Assembly (NCBI RefSeq): GCF_003429565.1
Contig: NZ_QUAK01000064.1
Location: 62,001-126,000 of the forward strand
Origin: Streptomyces triticagri
Lineage (GTDB): Bacteria; Actinomycetota; Actinomycetes; Streptomycetales; Streptomycetaceae
Length of the DNA stretch: 64,000 bases
Direction of reading: 5' to 3'
Shown here: positions 46,089 to 54,979 of the stretch, one piece after another
Position numbering within the stretch: the first letter of the stretch is position 1
Layout of the letters: each line of letters starts with the position of its first letter
Notes under the pieces: generated by a model
What the model was told of the DNA's origin: nothing
What the model saw: only the letters and a program-made list of their open reading frames with translations
Databases searched by the model: none
Position numbers and translations under genes: made by a program

Positions 46089-46784
46089 CTACGTCTCCTC
46101 CGGATCCGCCGATTCGTCGTCGAGGAGGCCCGCGTCGTGCGCGAGGAGCGCGATCTGGACGCGGTTGTTGAGGTCGAGTTTGGTCAGGATGCGGGAGACG
46201 TGGGCCTTCGCCGTGGCGACGCTCATGTACAGATCGCGGGCGATCGCCGCGTTCGGCAGCCCGCGGCCGACCGCCACCGCCACCTCGCGTTCTCGGTCCC
46301 CCAGCGCCTCGAGCCGTTCCAGGGCTGCCGCTCTGCGTGGGTCGGCCCCGGTGTCGGCGGTGGCCGCGGTGCGGTCCATCAGGCGGCGGGTGACCGCCGG
46401 CGACAGGACCGGATCGCCGGCCGCGACCCGGCGTACCGCCTCGACGATCTCGGCGGGTGCGGTGTCCTTGAGGACGAATCCGGCGGCGCCGGCCCGCAGG
46501 GCGCGCAGCACCTGGGCGTCCGCGTGGAAGGTGGTGAGCACCACCACCTCGGGGGCGTCGGGCCGGCCGCGCAGTTGCTCGGTGGCGGTGAGGCCGTCGA
46601 CGACCGGCATCCGGATGTCCATCAGGACCACATCGGGGCGGGTCTGCTCGACCAGGGCGGCGACCTGCTCGCCGTCGGCCGCCTCGCCGACGATCTCGAT
46701 GTCCTCGGCTCCGCCGAGCATCAGGGCGAGCCCCGCCCGTACCAGAGGGTCGTCGTCCACGAGCAGCAGCCGGATCGCAGTCAT
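46089..46784 (-). CDS. NarL/LuxR-family response regulator
   Basis: 231 residues. The receiver has LLLVDDDPLVRAG, phospho-acceptor Asp in VVLMDIRMP, LTTFHAD and LKDT; the C-terminus is a LuxR helix-turn-helix (LGDREREVAVAVGRGLPNAAIARDLYMSVATAKAHVSRIL). Its likely kinase (47743-49053) is on the same strand but separated by a methyltransferase gene of opposite orientation, so it must have its own promoter in the 167-base gap upstream. Confidence 0.9.
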   Translation of the reverse strand: MTAIRLLLVDDDPLVRAGLALMLGGAEDIEIVGEAADGEQVAALVEQTRPDVVLMDIRMPVVDGLTATEQLRGRPDAPEVVVLTTFHADAQVLRALRAGAAGFVLKDTAPAEIVEAVRRVAAGDPVLSPAVTRRLMDRTAATADTGADPRRAAALERLEALGDREREVAVAVGRGLPNAAIARDLYMSVATAKAHVSRILTKLDLNNRVQIALLAHDAGLLDDESADPEET

Positions 46785-46951
46785 GCCGATCACGGTATCC
46801 ACCGCCGGGGACCGGGACGCACGGCCCCCGGACGACAACTCCGCGACGGCCCCCGGGCGTCGGTCGTCCGTGCGATGACATAATCCGCGTGTTCGCACAG
46901 AGCGCCCGCGCCGGCTCCACGGAATCGGCCAGACATGCACGGGAGCCAGCT

Positions 46952-47737
46952 ATGACCGGCGATGACGCCAAGCTCGTGATCGACTCCACCAGGCCGCACC
47001 CCGCCCGCATCTACGACTGGCTCCTGGGCGGCAAGGACAACTATCTGGTCGATCAGGAGATGGCCCAGAAGCTCCCGCCGGAGGCCCGGGGCAACGCCCG
47101 GCGGAACCGCGCGTTCATGCACCGCGCCGCGGCCTGGCTGGCCGGCCAGGGCGTCGACCAGTACCTGGACATCGGCACCGGCATCCCCACCCAGCCGAAT
47201 CTGCACCAGATCGTCCAGCAGATCCGGCCGGCCTCCCGTGTGGTGTACGCGGACAACGACCCGATCGTGCTGCGGCACGCCGAGGCCCTTCTGGTCAGTA
47301 CGCCGCAGGGCGCCACGGACTACATCCAGGCGGATGTCAGAAAGCCGGCGGAGATTCTCCGGCGTGCCCGGGAGGTCATGGACTTCGACCGGCCCGTCGC
47401 GCTGTCCCTGATCGCGCTGCTGCACTTCATCACGGACGACGAGGACCCGTACACCATCACCCGCAACCTGGTGGAGGCCCTGCCGTCGGGCAGTTATCTG
47501 GTGCTTTCGCACGGCACCACGGACGAGCACCCGGAGCTGGCGGCGGGCGTGCAGAACACGTACAAGCAGGGCCAGGTGCCGCTGCGGATGCGCAGCCGGG
47601 ACGAGGTGCTGCCGTTCTTCGAGGGGCTCGAACTCGTCGAGCCCGGTCTGGTGACGGCCACCCACTGGTATCGCGAGGAGCCCGCTCCGAAGGTGGAGTT
47701 GAGCGGGTTCTACGTCGGAGTGGCGCGGGTTCCGTAG
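46952..47737 (+). CDS. SAM-dependent methyltransferase (DUF574-type)
   Basis: 261 residues: ARIYDWLLGGKDNY, motif I YLDIGTGIPTQPN, VVYADNDPIVLRHAEALL and LSLIALLHFITDDEDP are the standard blocks of this actinomycete family, which is strongly expanded in Streptomyces with unknown substrates. GGGAG precedes the ATG. It lies reversed between a response-regulator gene and its probable kinase gene and converges on the latter with a 5-base gap. Confidence 0.87.
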   Translation: MTGDDAKLVIDSTRPHPARIYDWLLGGKDNYLVDQEMAQKLPPEARGNARRNRAFMHRAAAWLAGQGVDQYLDIGTGIPTQPNLHQIVQQIRPASRVVYADNDPIVLRHAEALLVSTPQGATDYIQADVRKPAEILRRAREVMDFDRPVALSLIALLHFITDDEDPYTITRNLVEALPSGSYLVLSHGTTDEHPELAAGVQNTYKQGQVPLRMRSRDEVLPFFEGLELVEPGLVTATHWYREEPAPKVELSGFYVGVARVP

Positions 47738-47742
47738 CCGGG

Positions 47743-49053
47743 TCACCGGTCCTCCGCGGCGCCGGCCTGTTCGGTCCAGGGCAGCCAGGCCGTGACGGTG
47801 AAACCGCCGTCGGGGGTGCGGCCGTGGGTGAGGCGTCCGCCGGCCAGTCCGGCGCGCTCGGTGAGGCCGATCAGGCCCTGTCCCGAGCCGGGTACGACGG
47901 GGATCTCGCCGGGCGGTGCCGGGTTGGCCACCTCGACGGTGAGTCCGCGGCCCGCGGATCCCTCGATGCGGACGGTGACTTCGGCGCCCGGGGCGTGCTT
48001 GCGGGCGTTCGTCAGGCCCTCCTGCACGATGCGGTAGGCGTTGCGGCCGACGCCGGTCGGCGCTTCTGACGGCGCGGTCACGCGGTTGTCGAGGGTGACC
48101 TTCATGCCGGCCGCCCGGGATTCGGCGACCAGCGTCTCGAGACCCGTGAGCGTCGGCTGCGGGCGACCCGACTCCTCGGAACCGTCACGGGCCCGCAGTA
48201 CGCCGATGATCTCGCGCAGATCCTGCAGCGCGTCGTGCGAGCTGTCCCTGATCACGCCGGCCGCCCGGGCGATCTCCTCGGTCGGGGCGTCCGGCCGGAA
48301 CTCGAGCGCGCCCGCATGCACGCTGAGCAGCGTCAGCCGGTGGGCGAGGACGTCGTGCATCTCGCGGGCGATCTCCTCGCGGGCCTGGCGCTGCGCCTGC
48401 TCGGCGCGGAGCGCGGCCTCCGACTCGGCACGGCGGGCGCGGTCGCGCAGCGAGAGGAACAGCTGGCGTTTGGAGCGGACCAGGAGTCCGGTGCAGATGA
48501 CGGTCACGTTCGCCATCACGGCGAAGCCGATCGCCACCAGGTACGGGACCTCGGCGTCGGGCCGCAGCCAGTAGAAGAGCGCGGCGGAGAGCGACGAGAG
48601 GCCGCCGATCCAGGCGATGTAGCGGAACGGGCGGTGCACGGCCAGCGTGAACAGGGCGACGGCGCCCGCACCCCCGGCGGACTCCGAGACGAGGCTGACC
48701 AGGACGAGCACGGCCGCCAGCTGGACCGGCCACCGGCGCCGCAGCCAGACCGCGGCGCAGGCCAGCGCGCCGAGGACCTGGTCCACGTCGGCGAGTCCGG
48801 GCGAGACGTGCGGATTGGTCTCGAAGCCCTTTGCGGTGAGCAGGCCGAGCAGCACGGCGAGCAGGAAGCAGGTGAAGTCGACGATCCAGTCCCGCAGGGT
48901 GCGCCGGGTGCGGCCGTACGCCCGCTCGGGGTCGAGCTCCGCGGCGAGCGCCGAGGGCAGCATCCAGGGCCACCGGTAGCCGTGCGCGTACCGGCCCCGG
49001 GTGTCCGGGGGCCCGACGGGCTCGGTGGGTGCGGCCTGCTCGCTGTCCCTCAT
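47743..49053 (-). CDS. Sensor histidine kinase (HisKA_3 type)
   Basis: 436 residues. Four to six membrane helices (~45-190), then the dimerisation/phospho-acceptor region EIAREMHDVLAHRLTLLSVHAG and an HATPase ending GSGQGLIGLTERAGLAGG. It should pair with the NarL-type regulator at 46089. TAGATT lies 8-13 bases upstream of the ATG, as in leaderless Streptomyces genes; a TTG at 49062 is a weaker start. Confidence 0.88.
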   Translation of the reverse strand: MRDSEQAAPTEPVGPPDTRGRYAHGYRWPWMLPSALAAELDPERAYGRTRRTLRDWIVDFTCFLLAVLLGLLTAKGFETNPHVSPGLADVDQVLGALACAAVWLRRRWPVQLAAVLVLVSLVSESAGGAGAVALFTLAVHRPFRYIAWIGGLSSLSAALFYWLRPDAEVPYLVAIGFAVMANVTVICTGLLVRSKRQLFLSLRDRARRAESEAALRAEQAQRQAREEIAREMHDVLAHRLTLLSVHAGALEFRPDAPTEEIARAAGVIRDSSHDALQDLREIIGVLRARDGSEESGRPQPTLTGLETLVAESRAAGMKVTLDNRVTAPSEAPTGVGRNAYRIVQEGLTNARKHAPGAEVTVRIEGSAGRGLTVEVANPAPPGEIPVVPGSGQGLIGLTERAGLAGGRLTHGRTPDGGFTVTAWLPWTEQAGAAEDR

Positions 49054-49061
49054 GGTCGACA

Positions 49062-49067
49062 AATCTA
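49062..49067 (-). promoter_or_regulatory. Likely -10 element of the histidine kinase gene
   Basis: On the minus strand TAGATT, a perfect match to the Streptomyces TAGRRT -10, ends eight bases before the ATG. This predicts a leader of zero to two bases. The -35 region is not convincing. Confidence 0.45.
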
Positions 49068-49232
49068 CGCAGCGCGGGGCCGCCGGGTACGGCTCGGCGG
49101 CCGATCATCGACCTCGGTGACACCGGCACCGACTTTCGGACCGGCGCAGGCCCCGACTCCGCTACCGGTGACCAGGGGCCGGCCACCCTCCGGCCGATGC
49201 CCGGCAGGGCGCGCGGCCGGGAGGATCACGGC

Positions 49233-49433
49233 ATGAAGAAGCTGCTGGAGTTCCTCGGTGTCGTCCTGCTGTTCCAGGGCACCGGCGGCCTGGTGTACGA
49301 GCTGTTCGGCTGGATCAAGTGGGGGTTCATCCAGCGCCTGTCGTTCTTCGACGGCTACGAGCTGTACGCGAGCATCGCCACGATCGTCCTGGCGATCGCC
49401 GTCTTCGTCGCCTCCGACAGCGTGAAGTCTTGA
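49233..49433 (+). CDS. Small membrane protein
   Basis: 66 residues, MKKLLEFLGVVLLFQGTGGLVYELFGW with a second helix YASIATIVLAIAVFVAS. Two membrane segments, function unknown. GGGAGG precedes the ATG. Convergent with the RNase gene across a strong hairpin. Confidence 0.65.
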   Translation: MKKLLEFLGVVLLFQGTGGLVYELFGWIKWGFIQRLSFFDGYELYASIATIVLAIAVFVASDSVKS

Positions 49434-49440
49434 CCAGGGA

Positions 49441-49469
49441 GGGCGTACGGGCTCCGGGCCCGTACGCCC
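49441..49469. terminator. Bidirectional terminator hairpin
   Basis: GGGCGTACGGGC and GCCCGTACGCCC form a perfect 12-bp stem with a five-base loop, between the convergent stops of the small membrane protein and the RNase gene. Confidence 0.75.
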
Positions 49470-49478
49470 CCGCAGCGG

Positions 49479-49892
49479 TCAGCAGGTGTGGTCGACCAGG
49501 TCGAAGGACTCGTAGTGGTCGGCCGTGTAGTAGTCCTCCTGATCGGCCTCGCCGGTCACGATGCGGCGGGCGCCGCGGTCCGGGGAGCCGGGGGTCTCGA
49601 CGGTGTACTCGTGGTAGTAGCCGGTGTCCTGGTCGGGCAGCAGGCCCTCGCGGTTCTGGAAGACCGTGCCGTCCTGGGGGTACGGGTACGGCCCGCCGGC
49701 GTCGATCAGGTCCAGGGTGTCGTGGGCCTCGGCGGGCAGGTCGGAGTGGCAGATGTCGCCGACCGCGGCGACGGCGCTCACTGCGACCGGTGCCGAGGCG
49801 GGGGTGGGGGCAGCCTGCGCGGCGACGGGGCCGCCGACGACGAGGGCCGCGACGAGTGCGATACCTGTGGCGATGCGTGGGGGGATTCGCAT
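49479..49892 (-). CDS. Secreted guanyl-specific ribonuclease, RNase Sa-like
   Basis: 137 residues: Sec signal (~1-29), short Ala/Val pro-region, then a mature domain matching RNase Sa nearly end to end: PYPQDGTVFQNREGLLP, GYYHEYTVETPGS (catalytic Glu), RGARRIVTGEA (Arg) and YYTADHYESF (catalytic His). Cys in DICHSD and the terminal Cys form the family disulfide. It cleaves RNA after guanosine outside the cell. No barstar-type inhibitor is adjacent. Confidence 0.92.
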   Translation of the reverse strand: MRIPPRIATGIALVAALVVGGPVAAQAAPTPASAPVAVSAVAAVGDICHSDLPAEAHDTLDLIDAGGPYPYPQDGTVFQNREGLLPDQDTGYYHEYTVETPGSPDRGARRIVTGEADQEDYYTADHYESFDLVDHTC

Positions 49893-49984
49893 GGCTCTAG
49901 CATGACGCGCGTAGAGCGGGTCGCGTCAACACCAAGTACCCGCCGTTCCACGGAAGTTCACCGCTGCGGCGGCACCGCGGGCTG

Positions 49985-50599
49985 CTATGCGCCCATCGTC
50001 CCGTACTCGGGCCTGCCCGCGGTCTCGTACGTGGAGATGACCACGCCGGTGCTTGTGGTGTGCGACTGGGCGAGGCGGAAGGCCGTGGGCAGGCCGCCAT
50101 CGGCGAAGAGGCGCCGGCCGGAGCCGAGGGCCACCGGATAGGTGAGCAGGTGGACGGTGTCGACGAGGCCGTGGGCGAGGAGGGTCCGGGCGAGACCGCC
50201 GCTGCCGTGCATCTGCAGCTCCCGGCCGGGGCGTTCCTTCAGCGCCGTGACGTCCTCGACCACGTCGGTGGCGCCGATGACCGTGGTGCCGGCCCACGCC
50301 GGCTCGGTGAGGGTGGTGCTCGCGACGTACTTGGGCAGGGAGTTGAAGCGGGCGGCGACCGGGTCGTCGGGGTCTGTGACGGTCGGCCAGTACGCGGCGA
50401 AGATGTCGTACGTGCGTCGGCCGTAGAGGAAGGCGTCGGCCTGCTCGAAGACCCCGTCGATGAAGCGGCCGAAGTCCTCGTCGTCGTACGGCACCGCCCA
50501 GCCGCCGTGCGTGAAGCCGTCGCTGCGGTCCTCGTCCACACCGCCCGGTGCCTGGTAGACGCCGTCGAGGGTGACGAACTGGGTGAGGCTGATCTTCAT
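49985..50599 (-). CDS. Dihydrofolate-reductase-fold protein (RibD C-terminal-like)
   Basis: 204 residues: MKISLTQFVTLDGVYQAPGG, FLYGRRTYDIFAAYWP, LQMHGSGGLARTLLAHGLVDTVHLLTYPVALGSGRRLF. This is the stand-alone RibD/DHFR-like reductase common in actinomycetes, NADPH-dependent by fold with unknown substrate. GGAGAG before the ATG sets the start. Divergent from the SDR gene. Confidence 0.87.
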   Translation of the reverse strand: MKISLTQFVTLDGVYQAPGGVDEDRSDGFTHGGWAVPYDDEDFGRFIDGVFEQADAFLYGRRTYDIFAAYWPTVTDPDDPVAARFNSLPKYVASTTLTEPAWAGTTVIGATDVVEDVTALKERPGRELQMHGSGGLARTLLAHGLVDTVHLLTYPVALGSGRRLFADGGLPTAFRLAQSHTTSTGVVISTYETAGRPEYGTMGA

Positions 50600-50782
50600 G
50601 GGTCTCTCCGCTCCGTACGGTGCTCGCTGCTTCACCTCTACGACCGTCGCGGTGTACGGAACTCATCGATCTGGGTGTCCGATCCCCGCCAGCGCCTGTG
50701 TCCGCCGCCCGGTTGTCTGGTGCACATGACGACAGCACACCGCATGTCGACGACGACGGACACACCCAGGACGGGGAACACG

Positions 50783-51541
50783 ATGAGCTACGAGAACGGC
50801 GGGAACGGCATGACCGGCAAGGTGGCCCTGGTGACCGGCGGCAGCCGCGGCATGGGCGCGGCGATCGCACTGCGGCTGGCCGGCGAGGGCGCGGACGTGG
50901 CGATCAGCTACGTCAGCGACCGGGCCGCGGCCGAGGAGGTCGTGGCGAAGGTCGAGTCGGCGGGCCGCCGCGGCCTCGCGATCCGGTCGGACGCGGCGGA
51001 CGCGGAGGCGGCGGCCGGCCTGGTCGACCAGGTGGCGGCGCACTTCGGCCGGCTCGACATCCTGGTCAACAACGCGGGTGTCGGCGTACTCGGCCCGATG
51101 ACCGGCCTGGCGGCCGCGGATGTGAACCGGGTGCTCGACACCAATGTGCGTGGGGTCTTCCTCACCACGCAGGCGGCGGCGTCCCGTCTGGAGCGCGGCG
51201 GCCGGATCATCTCGACCGGCACGGCACTCTCCCGGTACGCGGGAGGGCCGGGCGGCACCCTCTACGCGCTGAGCAAGTCGGCCCTGACCGGCATGACGAA
51301 GGCGCTGGCCAGGGAGCTGGGCGAGCGTGCCGTCACGGTGAACCTGATCCACCCGGGTCCGGTGGACACCGCGATGAATCCGGCCGACGGGCCGTTCGCG
51401 GAGCCGCAGCGCGCGGCGACCGCGCTCGGGCGCTTCGGCACGGCGGACGAGGTGGCGTCCCTGGTGGCGTATCTGGCCGGTGACGACGCCGCGTACATCA
51501 CGGGGGCCGAGCTGGTGGTGGACGGCGGACACTCGGCGTAG
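50783..51541 (+). CDS. Short-chain dehydrogenase/reductase
   Basis: 252 residues, classical SDR: VALVTGGSRGMGAAIA (cofactor), ILVNNAGVGVLGP (NNAG), ISTGTALSRYAGG (Ser region), YALSKSAL (YxxxK) and GAELVVDGGHSA at the end. Likely NADP-dependent and FabG/3-ketoacyl-reductase-like, with unknown substrate. Several upstream ATGs exist, but GGGGAA favours 50783. Confidence 0.88.
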   Translation: MSYENGGNGMTGKVALVTGGSRGMGAAIALRLAGEGADVAISYVSDRAAAEEVVAKVESAGRRGLAIRSDAADAEAAAGLVDQVAAHFGRLDILVNNAGVGVLGPMTGLAAADVNRVLDTNVRGVFLTTQAAASRLERGGRIISTGTALSRYAGGPGGTLYALSKSALTGMTKALARELGERAVTVNLIHPGPVDTAMNPADGPFAEPQRAATALGRFGTADEVASLVAYLAGDDAAYITGAELVVDGGHSA

Positions 51542-51569
51542 GCGGCCGGTGGTACCGCCGGAGTGAGCC

Positions 51570-51602
51570 CGGGCCCGCACCCTCCGCGAGGGGGCGGGCC
51601 CG
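51570..51602. terminator. Bidirectional terminator hairpin
   Basis: CGGGCCCGCACCCTC pairs with GAGGGGGCGGGCCCG (15 positions, one mismatch) around a three-base loop, between the convergent SDR and allantoinase genes. Confidence 0.75.
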
Positions 51603-51611
51603 ACGCCGCTG

Positions 51612-52952
51612 TCAGCTGCCGTTGCGGGACAGCAGGCGGCCGGCCGGCTCGGTGAAGTCGCCCTGGTGGTGCACGCGTCGGCCGCGCAGCCAGGTCGACT
51701 TGACGACGCCGTGCAGGGTCTTGCCCGCGTAGGCGGTGACCCGGTTGCGGTGCTGGAGCTCCGCGGGGTCGACGGTGAAGGTCTCGTCCGGTGCCAGGAC
51801 CGCGAAGTCCGCGTCACGTCCGGGCGCGATGGCGCCCTTGGTGTCGAGTCCGACCAGGGCTGCGGTGCGTTCGGACATCCAGCGGACCACGTCCTCGAGG
51901 CCGTGGCCGCGCTTGCGGGCCTCGGTCCATACGGCGGGCAGGCTGAGCTGCAGACCGGAGATGCCGCCCCAGGCGGTGGCGAAGTCGTCGGTCTTCAGAT
52001 CGGCGGTGGAAGGCGAGTGGTCGGTGACGATGCAGTCCACGGTGCCGTCCGCCAGGGCCTGCCAGAGCTCGTCCTGGTTGGCGCCCTCCCGGATCGGCGG
52101 GCAGCACTTGAACTCGCTGGCGCCGTCCGGGACTTCCTCGGCGGTGAGGGTGAGGTAGTGCGGGCAGGTCTCGACGGTGAGGCGGACGCCCTCGCGCTTG
52201 GCGGTCGCGATCAGCGGCAGCGCCTCGGACGAGGAGAGGTGCAGTACGTGGACGCGGGCGCCGATCCGCTTGGCGGTGGCGATCAGGCCCTCGATGGCGG
52301 CGTTCTCCGAGACGCGCGGGCGGGTCTGCAGGTAGTCCGCGTACTTGGGACCGCTCAGATGCGGGGCGGAGTCGAGCTCGTGCGGGTCCTCGGCGTGCAC
52401 GATGAGCAGGCCGCCGAAGCCGGCGATCTCGGCCATCGAGGTGGCCAGTTGCTCCTGGTCGAGCTCGGGGAACTCGTCGACGCCGGACGGCGACAGGAAG
52501 CACTTGAAGCCGTAGACGCCGGCCTCGTGCAGGGGCGCGAGGTCCTTGACGTTGTCCGGCAGGGCGCCGCCCCAGAAGCCGATGTCGATGTGCGCCTTGG
52601 CTGCGGCGACCTCCTGCTTGATCCGCAGGTGCTCGACGGTGGTGGTGGGCGGCAGCGAGTTGAGCGGCATGTCGACCAGGGTGGTGATGCCGCCGGCCGC
52701 TGCGGCGCGGGTGGCGGTCCAGAAGCCCTCCCAGTCGCTGCGGCCCGGGTCGTTCACATGCACATGGGTGTCGACGAGGCCGGGCAGCAGCACGTGGTCG
52801 CCCAGGTCCTCGAGCGTTGCGCCGTCGGGCACCGGGGCGTCGTGCCCGAGCACGTCCACGATGCGGCCGTCGGCGACGGTGACCGAGGCGGCCCGTGTGC
52901 CCTCGGGGGTGATGACGCGCGTCGAGCGCAGGACCAGTTCGACCTCGGACAA
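51612..52952 (-). CDS. allB: Allantoinase
   Basis: 446 residues from a TTG ([10 protein letters not shown]) with a well-placed AAGGAG; upstream starts would place the ribosome site inside the gene. Amidohydrolase features: [17 protein letters not shown] (metal His pair), GFKCFL (carboxylated Lys), [15 protein letters not shown] and [11 protein letters not shown] (catalytic Asp). It opens allantoin to allantoate in purine catabolism. Preceded by a palindrome and the IclR-type regulator gene. Confidence 0.92.
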   Translation of the reverse strand: MSEVELVLRSTRVITPEGTRAASVTVADGRIVDVLGHDAPVPDGATLEDLGDHVLLPGLVDTHVHVNDPGRSDWEGFWTATRAAAAGGITTLVDMPLNSLPPTTTVEHLRIKQEVAAAKAHIDIGFWGGALPDNVKDLAPLHEAGVYGFKCFLSPSGVDEFPELDQEQLATSMAEIAGFGGLLIVHAEDPHELDSAPHLSGPKYADYLQTRPRVSENAAIEGLIATAKRIGARVHVLHLSSSEALPLIATAKREGVRLTVETCPHYLTLTAEEVPDGASEFKCCPPIREGANQDELWQALADGTVDCIVTDHSPSTADLKTDDFATAWGGISGLQLSLPAVWTEARKRGHGLEDVVRWMSERTAALVGLDTKGAIAPGRDADFAVLAPDETFTVDPAELQHRNRVTAYAGKTLHGVVKSTWLRGRRVHHQGDFTEPAGRLLSRNGS

Positions 52953-52982
52953 CCCGCTCTCCTTCAGCTTCCGGTGAGTCAC

Positions 52983-53001
52983 GTTCAACGTTCTGTTGAA
53001 C
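52983..53001. promoter_or_regulatory. Palindrome upstream of allantoinase
   Basis: GTTCAACGTTCTGTTGAAC: perfect 7-base arms around five bases, 31 bases before the allantoinase start. A candidate operator, different in spacing from the TTCCA-type site nearby. Confidence 0.5.
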
Positions 53002-53111
53002 GAGTTTTCATTCGGTATCCCAGTCCGTCAAGACCTTGTCGGTCCGGCCCGGCGGGCCTCTCCGGTCCGATCTCCCCCATCCCGTGGGGTGCCACCAGGC
53101 GACTTGGATGT

Positions 53112-53126
53112 TTCCATGAAGTGGAA
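53112..53126. promoter_or_regulatory. Candidate IclR/AllR operator in the allB-allR gap
   Basis: TTCCATGAAGTGGAA: perfect 5-base arms with a 5-base centre. IclR-family operators are built from TTCC/GGAA arms. A matching site lies upstream of malate synthase at 61885. Confidence 0.55.
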
Positions 53127-53376
53127 CTGGAATTTCGGACAACAGAACGGCGGTCCCCACCATACTCATCCCACCGAAAGGCGCCAGTCCGCCGCGAACA
53201 CCAGGACAAAGGGGCCCTGACCGGCCATGACCATCCCCCTCGGTCCCCCTCCGGCCCCGGGGAGCGCCGGGTAGGCTGCTCCAAACCCGTACCACCCGGC
53301 TCAGCCGCACCGACCCGCACTTCGGGCCGCGCATGGGATCCGAAGCACCGAACTGCTGCACCGAAAGGACCGCTCC

Positions 53377-54174
53377 GTGCCGACGTCAACGGACAGCTCC
53401 GCCGACGCTCCCAAGCCCGCCGCCAGCGGAGGAGTCCAGTCCCTGGAACGCGCCTTCGACCTGCTCGAGCGCATGGCGGACGCAGGCGGCGAAGTGGGAC
53501 TCAGCGAGCTGTCGGCGAGCAGCGGACTGCCGCTGCCCACCATCCACCGCCTGATGCGCACCCTGGTCGCCACCGGTTACGTCCGCCAGCAGCCCAACCG
53601 CCGCTATGCGCTCGGCCCGCGCCTGATCCGGCTCGGCGAGTCCGCCTCCCGGCTGCTCGGCACCTGGGCCCGCCCGTATCTGGCCCGTCTGGTCGAGGAG
53701 ACCGGCGAGACGGCCAATATGGCGCTGCTCGACGGCGACGAGATCGTGTACGTGGCGCAGGTGCCGTCCAAGCACTCGATGCGGATGTTCACCGAGGTCG
53801 GCCGCCGGGTGCTGCCGCACTCCACCGGTGTCGGCAAGGCGCTCCTCGCGCACACCCCGCCGGACGAGGTGCGCGCGCTGCTCGCCCGTACGGGCATGCC
53901 GGCCGCCACCGAGAAGACCATCACCACGCCCGAAGGCTTCCTCGACGCACTGGAGCTGGTGCGTGCCACGGGCTACGCGGTGGACGACAACGAGCAGGAG
54001 ATCGGGGTCCGCTGCCTCGCCGTGCCGGTGCCCAACTCGCCGACCTCGGCGGCCATTTCGATCTCCGGACCGGCCGGCCGGGTCACCGAGTCGGCCACCG
54101 ACAAGATCGTCCCGATCCTGCGCGAGGTGGCCGAGGAACTGTCGGACGCGCTGGCCAACAGCAACGGCTCGTAG
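53377..54174 (+). CDS. allR: IclR-family regulator of allantoin metabolism, AllR-like
   Basis: 265 residues, GTG start with AAAGGA upstream. Winged helix ~20-80 (VQSLERAFDLLERMADAGGEVGLSELSASSGLPLPTIHRLMRTLVATGYVR), then the IclR effector domain (LPHSTGVGKALLAH, GYAVDDNEQEIGVRCLAVPV). It is divergent from allantoinase. Glyoxylate and allantoate are effectors of AllR-type IclR proteins, so a role as repressor of allB and of glyoxylate use is likely; the name is inferred from context. Confidence 0.83.
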   Translation: MPTSTDSSADAPKPAASGGVQSLERAFDLLERMADAGGEVGLSELSASSGLPLPTIHRLMRTLVATGYVRQQPNRRYALGPRLIRLGESASRLLGTWARPYLARLVEETGETANMALLDGDEIVYVAQVPSKHSMRMFTEVGRRVLPHSTGVGKALLAHTPPDEVRALLARTGMPAATEKTITTPEGFLDALELVRATGYAVDDNEQEIGVRCLAVPVPNSPTSAAISISGPAGRVTESATDKIVPILREVAEELSDALANSNGS

Positions 54175-54191
54175 GGCGTACGCCACCACGT

Positions 54192-54267
54192 AGGCGACCA
54201 CGTATGTCCTACGCAGGAACGTACGCCTTACGCAGGCACGTATGCCTTACGCAGACACGTACGCCCT
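54192..54267. repeat. 19-bp direct repeats at a convergent gene junction
   Basis: Units start at 54192, 54211, 54230 and 54249, with consensus near ACGCAGRCACGTAYGCCTT. Each carries an internal CGTAYG core. The last copy overlaps the stop of the ABC ATPase gene. They fill the 92-base space between the allR and ATPase stops. Confidence 0.85.
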
Positions 54268-54979
54268 ACACGGCCGAAGCGCACGCCCCCAGTCGCCCGT
54301 CGGTCATCGTCAGGACCTCGTCCGCCTCGGCCAGATGCGTACGGTCGTGGGTCACCAGGACCGTCGCGGTGCCGCGCTCCCGGGTGAGCCGGGCGATCAG
54401 GTCGAGCACCGCGGCACCCCGTTCGTGGTCGAGCGCGCTGGTCGGCTCGTCGACGAGGAGTACGGCGGGTTCGTTCATCAACGCCCGGGCGATGTTGATG
54501 CGTTGACGCTGACCGCCGGAGAGCTGGTGCGGTCTGCGGCCGGCCTGCGCGGCCAGGCCCACCGCGTCGAGCAGCTCCGCCGCCTGCGACCGCGCGCCGC
54601 GCGGACCGCGCCCGTCCAGATGGGCCATCACCTGCAGTTGCTCGAGCGCGGTCAGCGACGGCAGCAGACTGGGCTGCTGGAAGACGATGCCGACCCGTTC
54701 GCGCCGCAGCCTCGAACGGTCCGCGGCGCTCAGCCCGTTCACCTCGGTGCCGGCAAGCACGACGCTGCCGCTGTCCGGGGTCACCAGGGTCGCCGCGACG
54801 GCGAGCAGGCTGGACTTGCCGGATCCGGAGGGCCCGACGACGGCCGTGATCGTGCCGGCCGGCACGTCGAGGTCCACGCGGTCGAGCGCGGTGAGCGTGC
54901 CGTCCCCGTCGGGGTAGGTCAGGGTGATGCCGTCGAGCCGCAGGTTCGGGGCGACGGACTGGGTGGTCGTGGTGGTCAT
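54266..54979 (-). CDS. ABC transporter ATP-binding protein, MacB/LolD-like
   Basis: 237 residues: Walker A GPSGSGKSS, FQQPSLLPSLTALEQL (Q-loop), LSGGQRQRINIARAL, LLVDEPTSALDH and VTHDRTHLAEADEVL. It works with the FtsX-like permease; the start overlaps the permease stop (ATGA). Substrate unknown; such pairs export peptides or lipids, or sense cell-wall antibiotics. Confidence 0.9.
   Translation of the reverse strand: MTTTTTQSVAPNLRLDGITLTYPDGDGTLTALDRVDLDVPAGTITAVVGPSGSGKSSLLAVAATLVTPDSGSVVLAGTEVNGLSAADRSRLRRERVGIVFQQPSLLPSLTALEQLQVMAHLDGRGPRGARSQAAELLDAVGLAAQAGRRPHQLSGGQRQRINIARALMNEPAVLLVDEPTSALDHERGAAVLDLIARLTRERGTATVLVTHDRTHLAEADEVLTMTDGRLGACASAV

Larger units (their letters stand above)
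52953..53376. other. Control region between allantoinase and its regulator
   Basis: 424 bases without a credible gene between the divergent starts. It holds two palindromes described separately and should contain both promoters. Confidence 0.6.

Noticed and set aside
49233..49892. Small membrane protein and RNase as a toxin-antitoxin or immunity pair
   Set aside because: They converge, are separated by a strong terminator, and the small protein is not barstar-like.
52996..53220. Short open frame in the allB-allR gap
   Set aside because: No ribosome-binding site and no protein-like composition; the region is better explained as control DNA.
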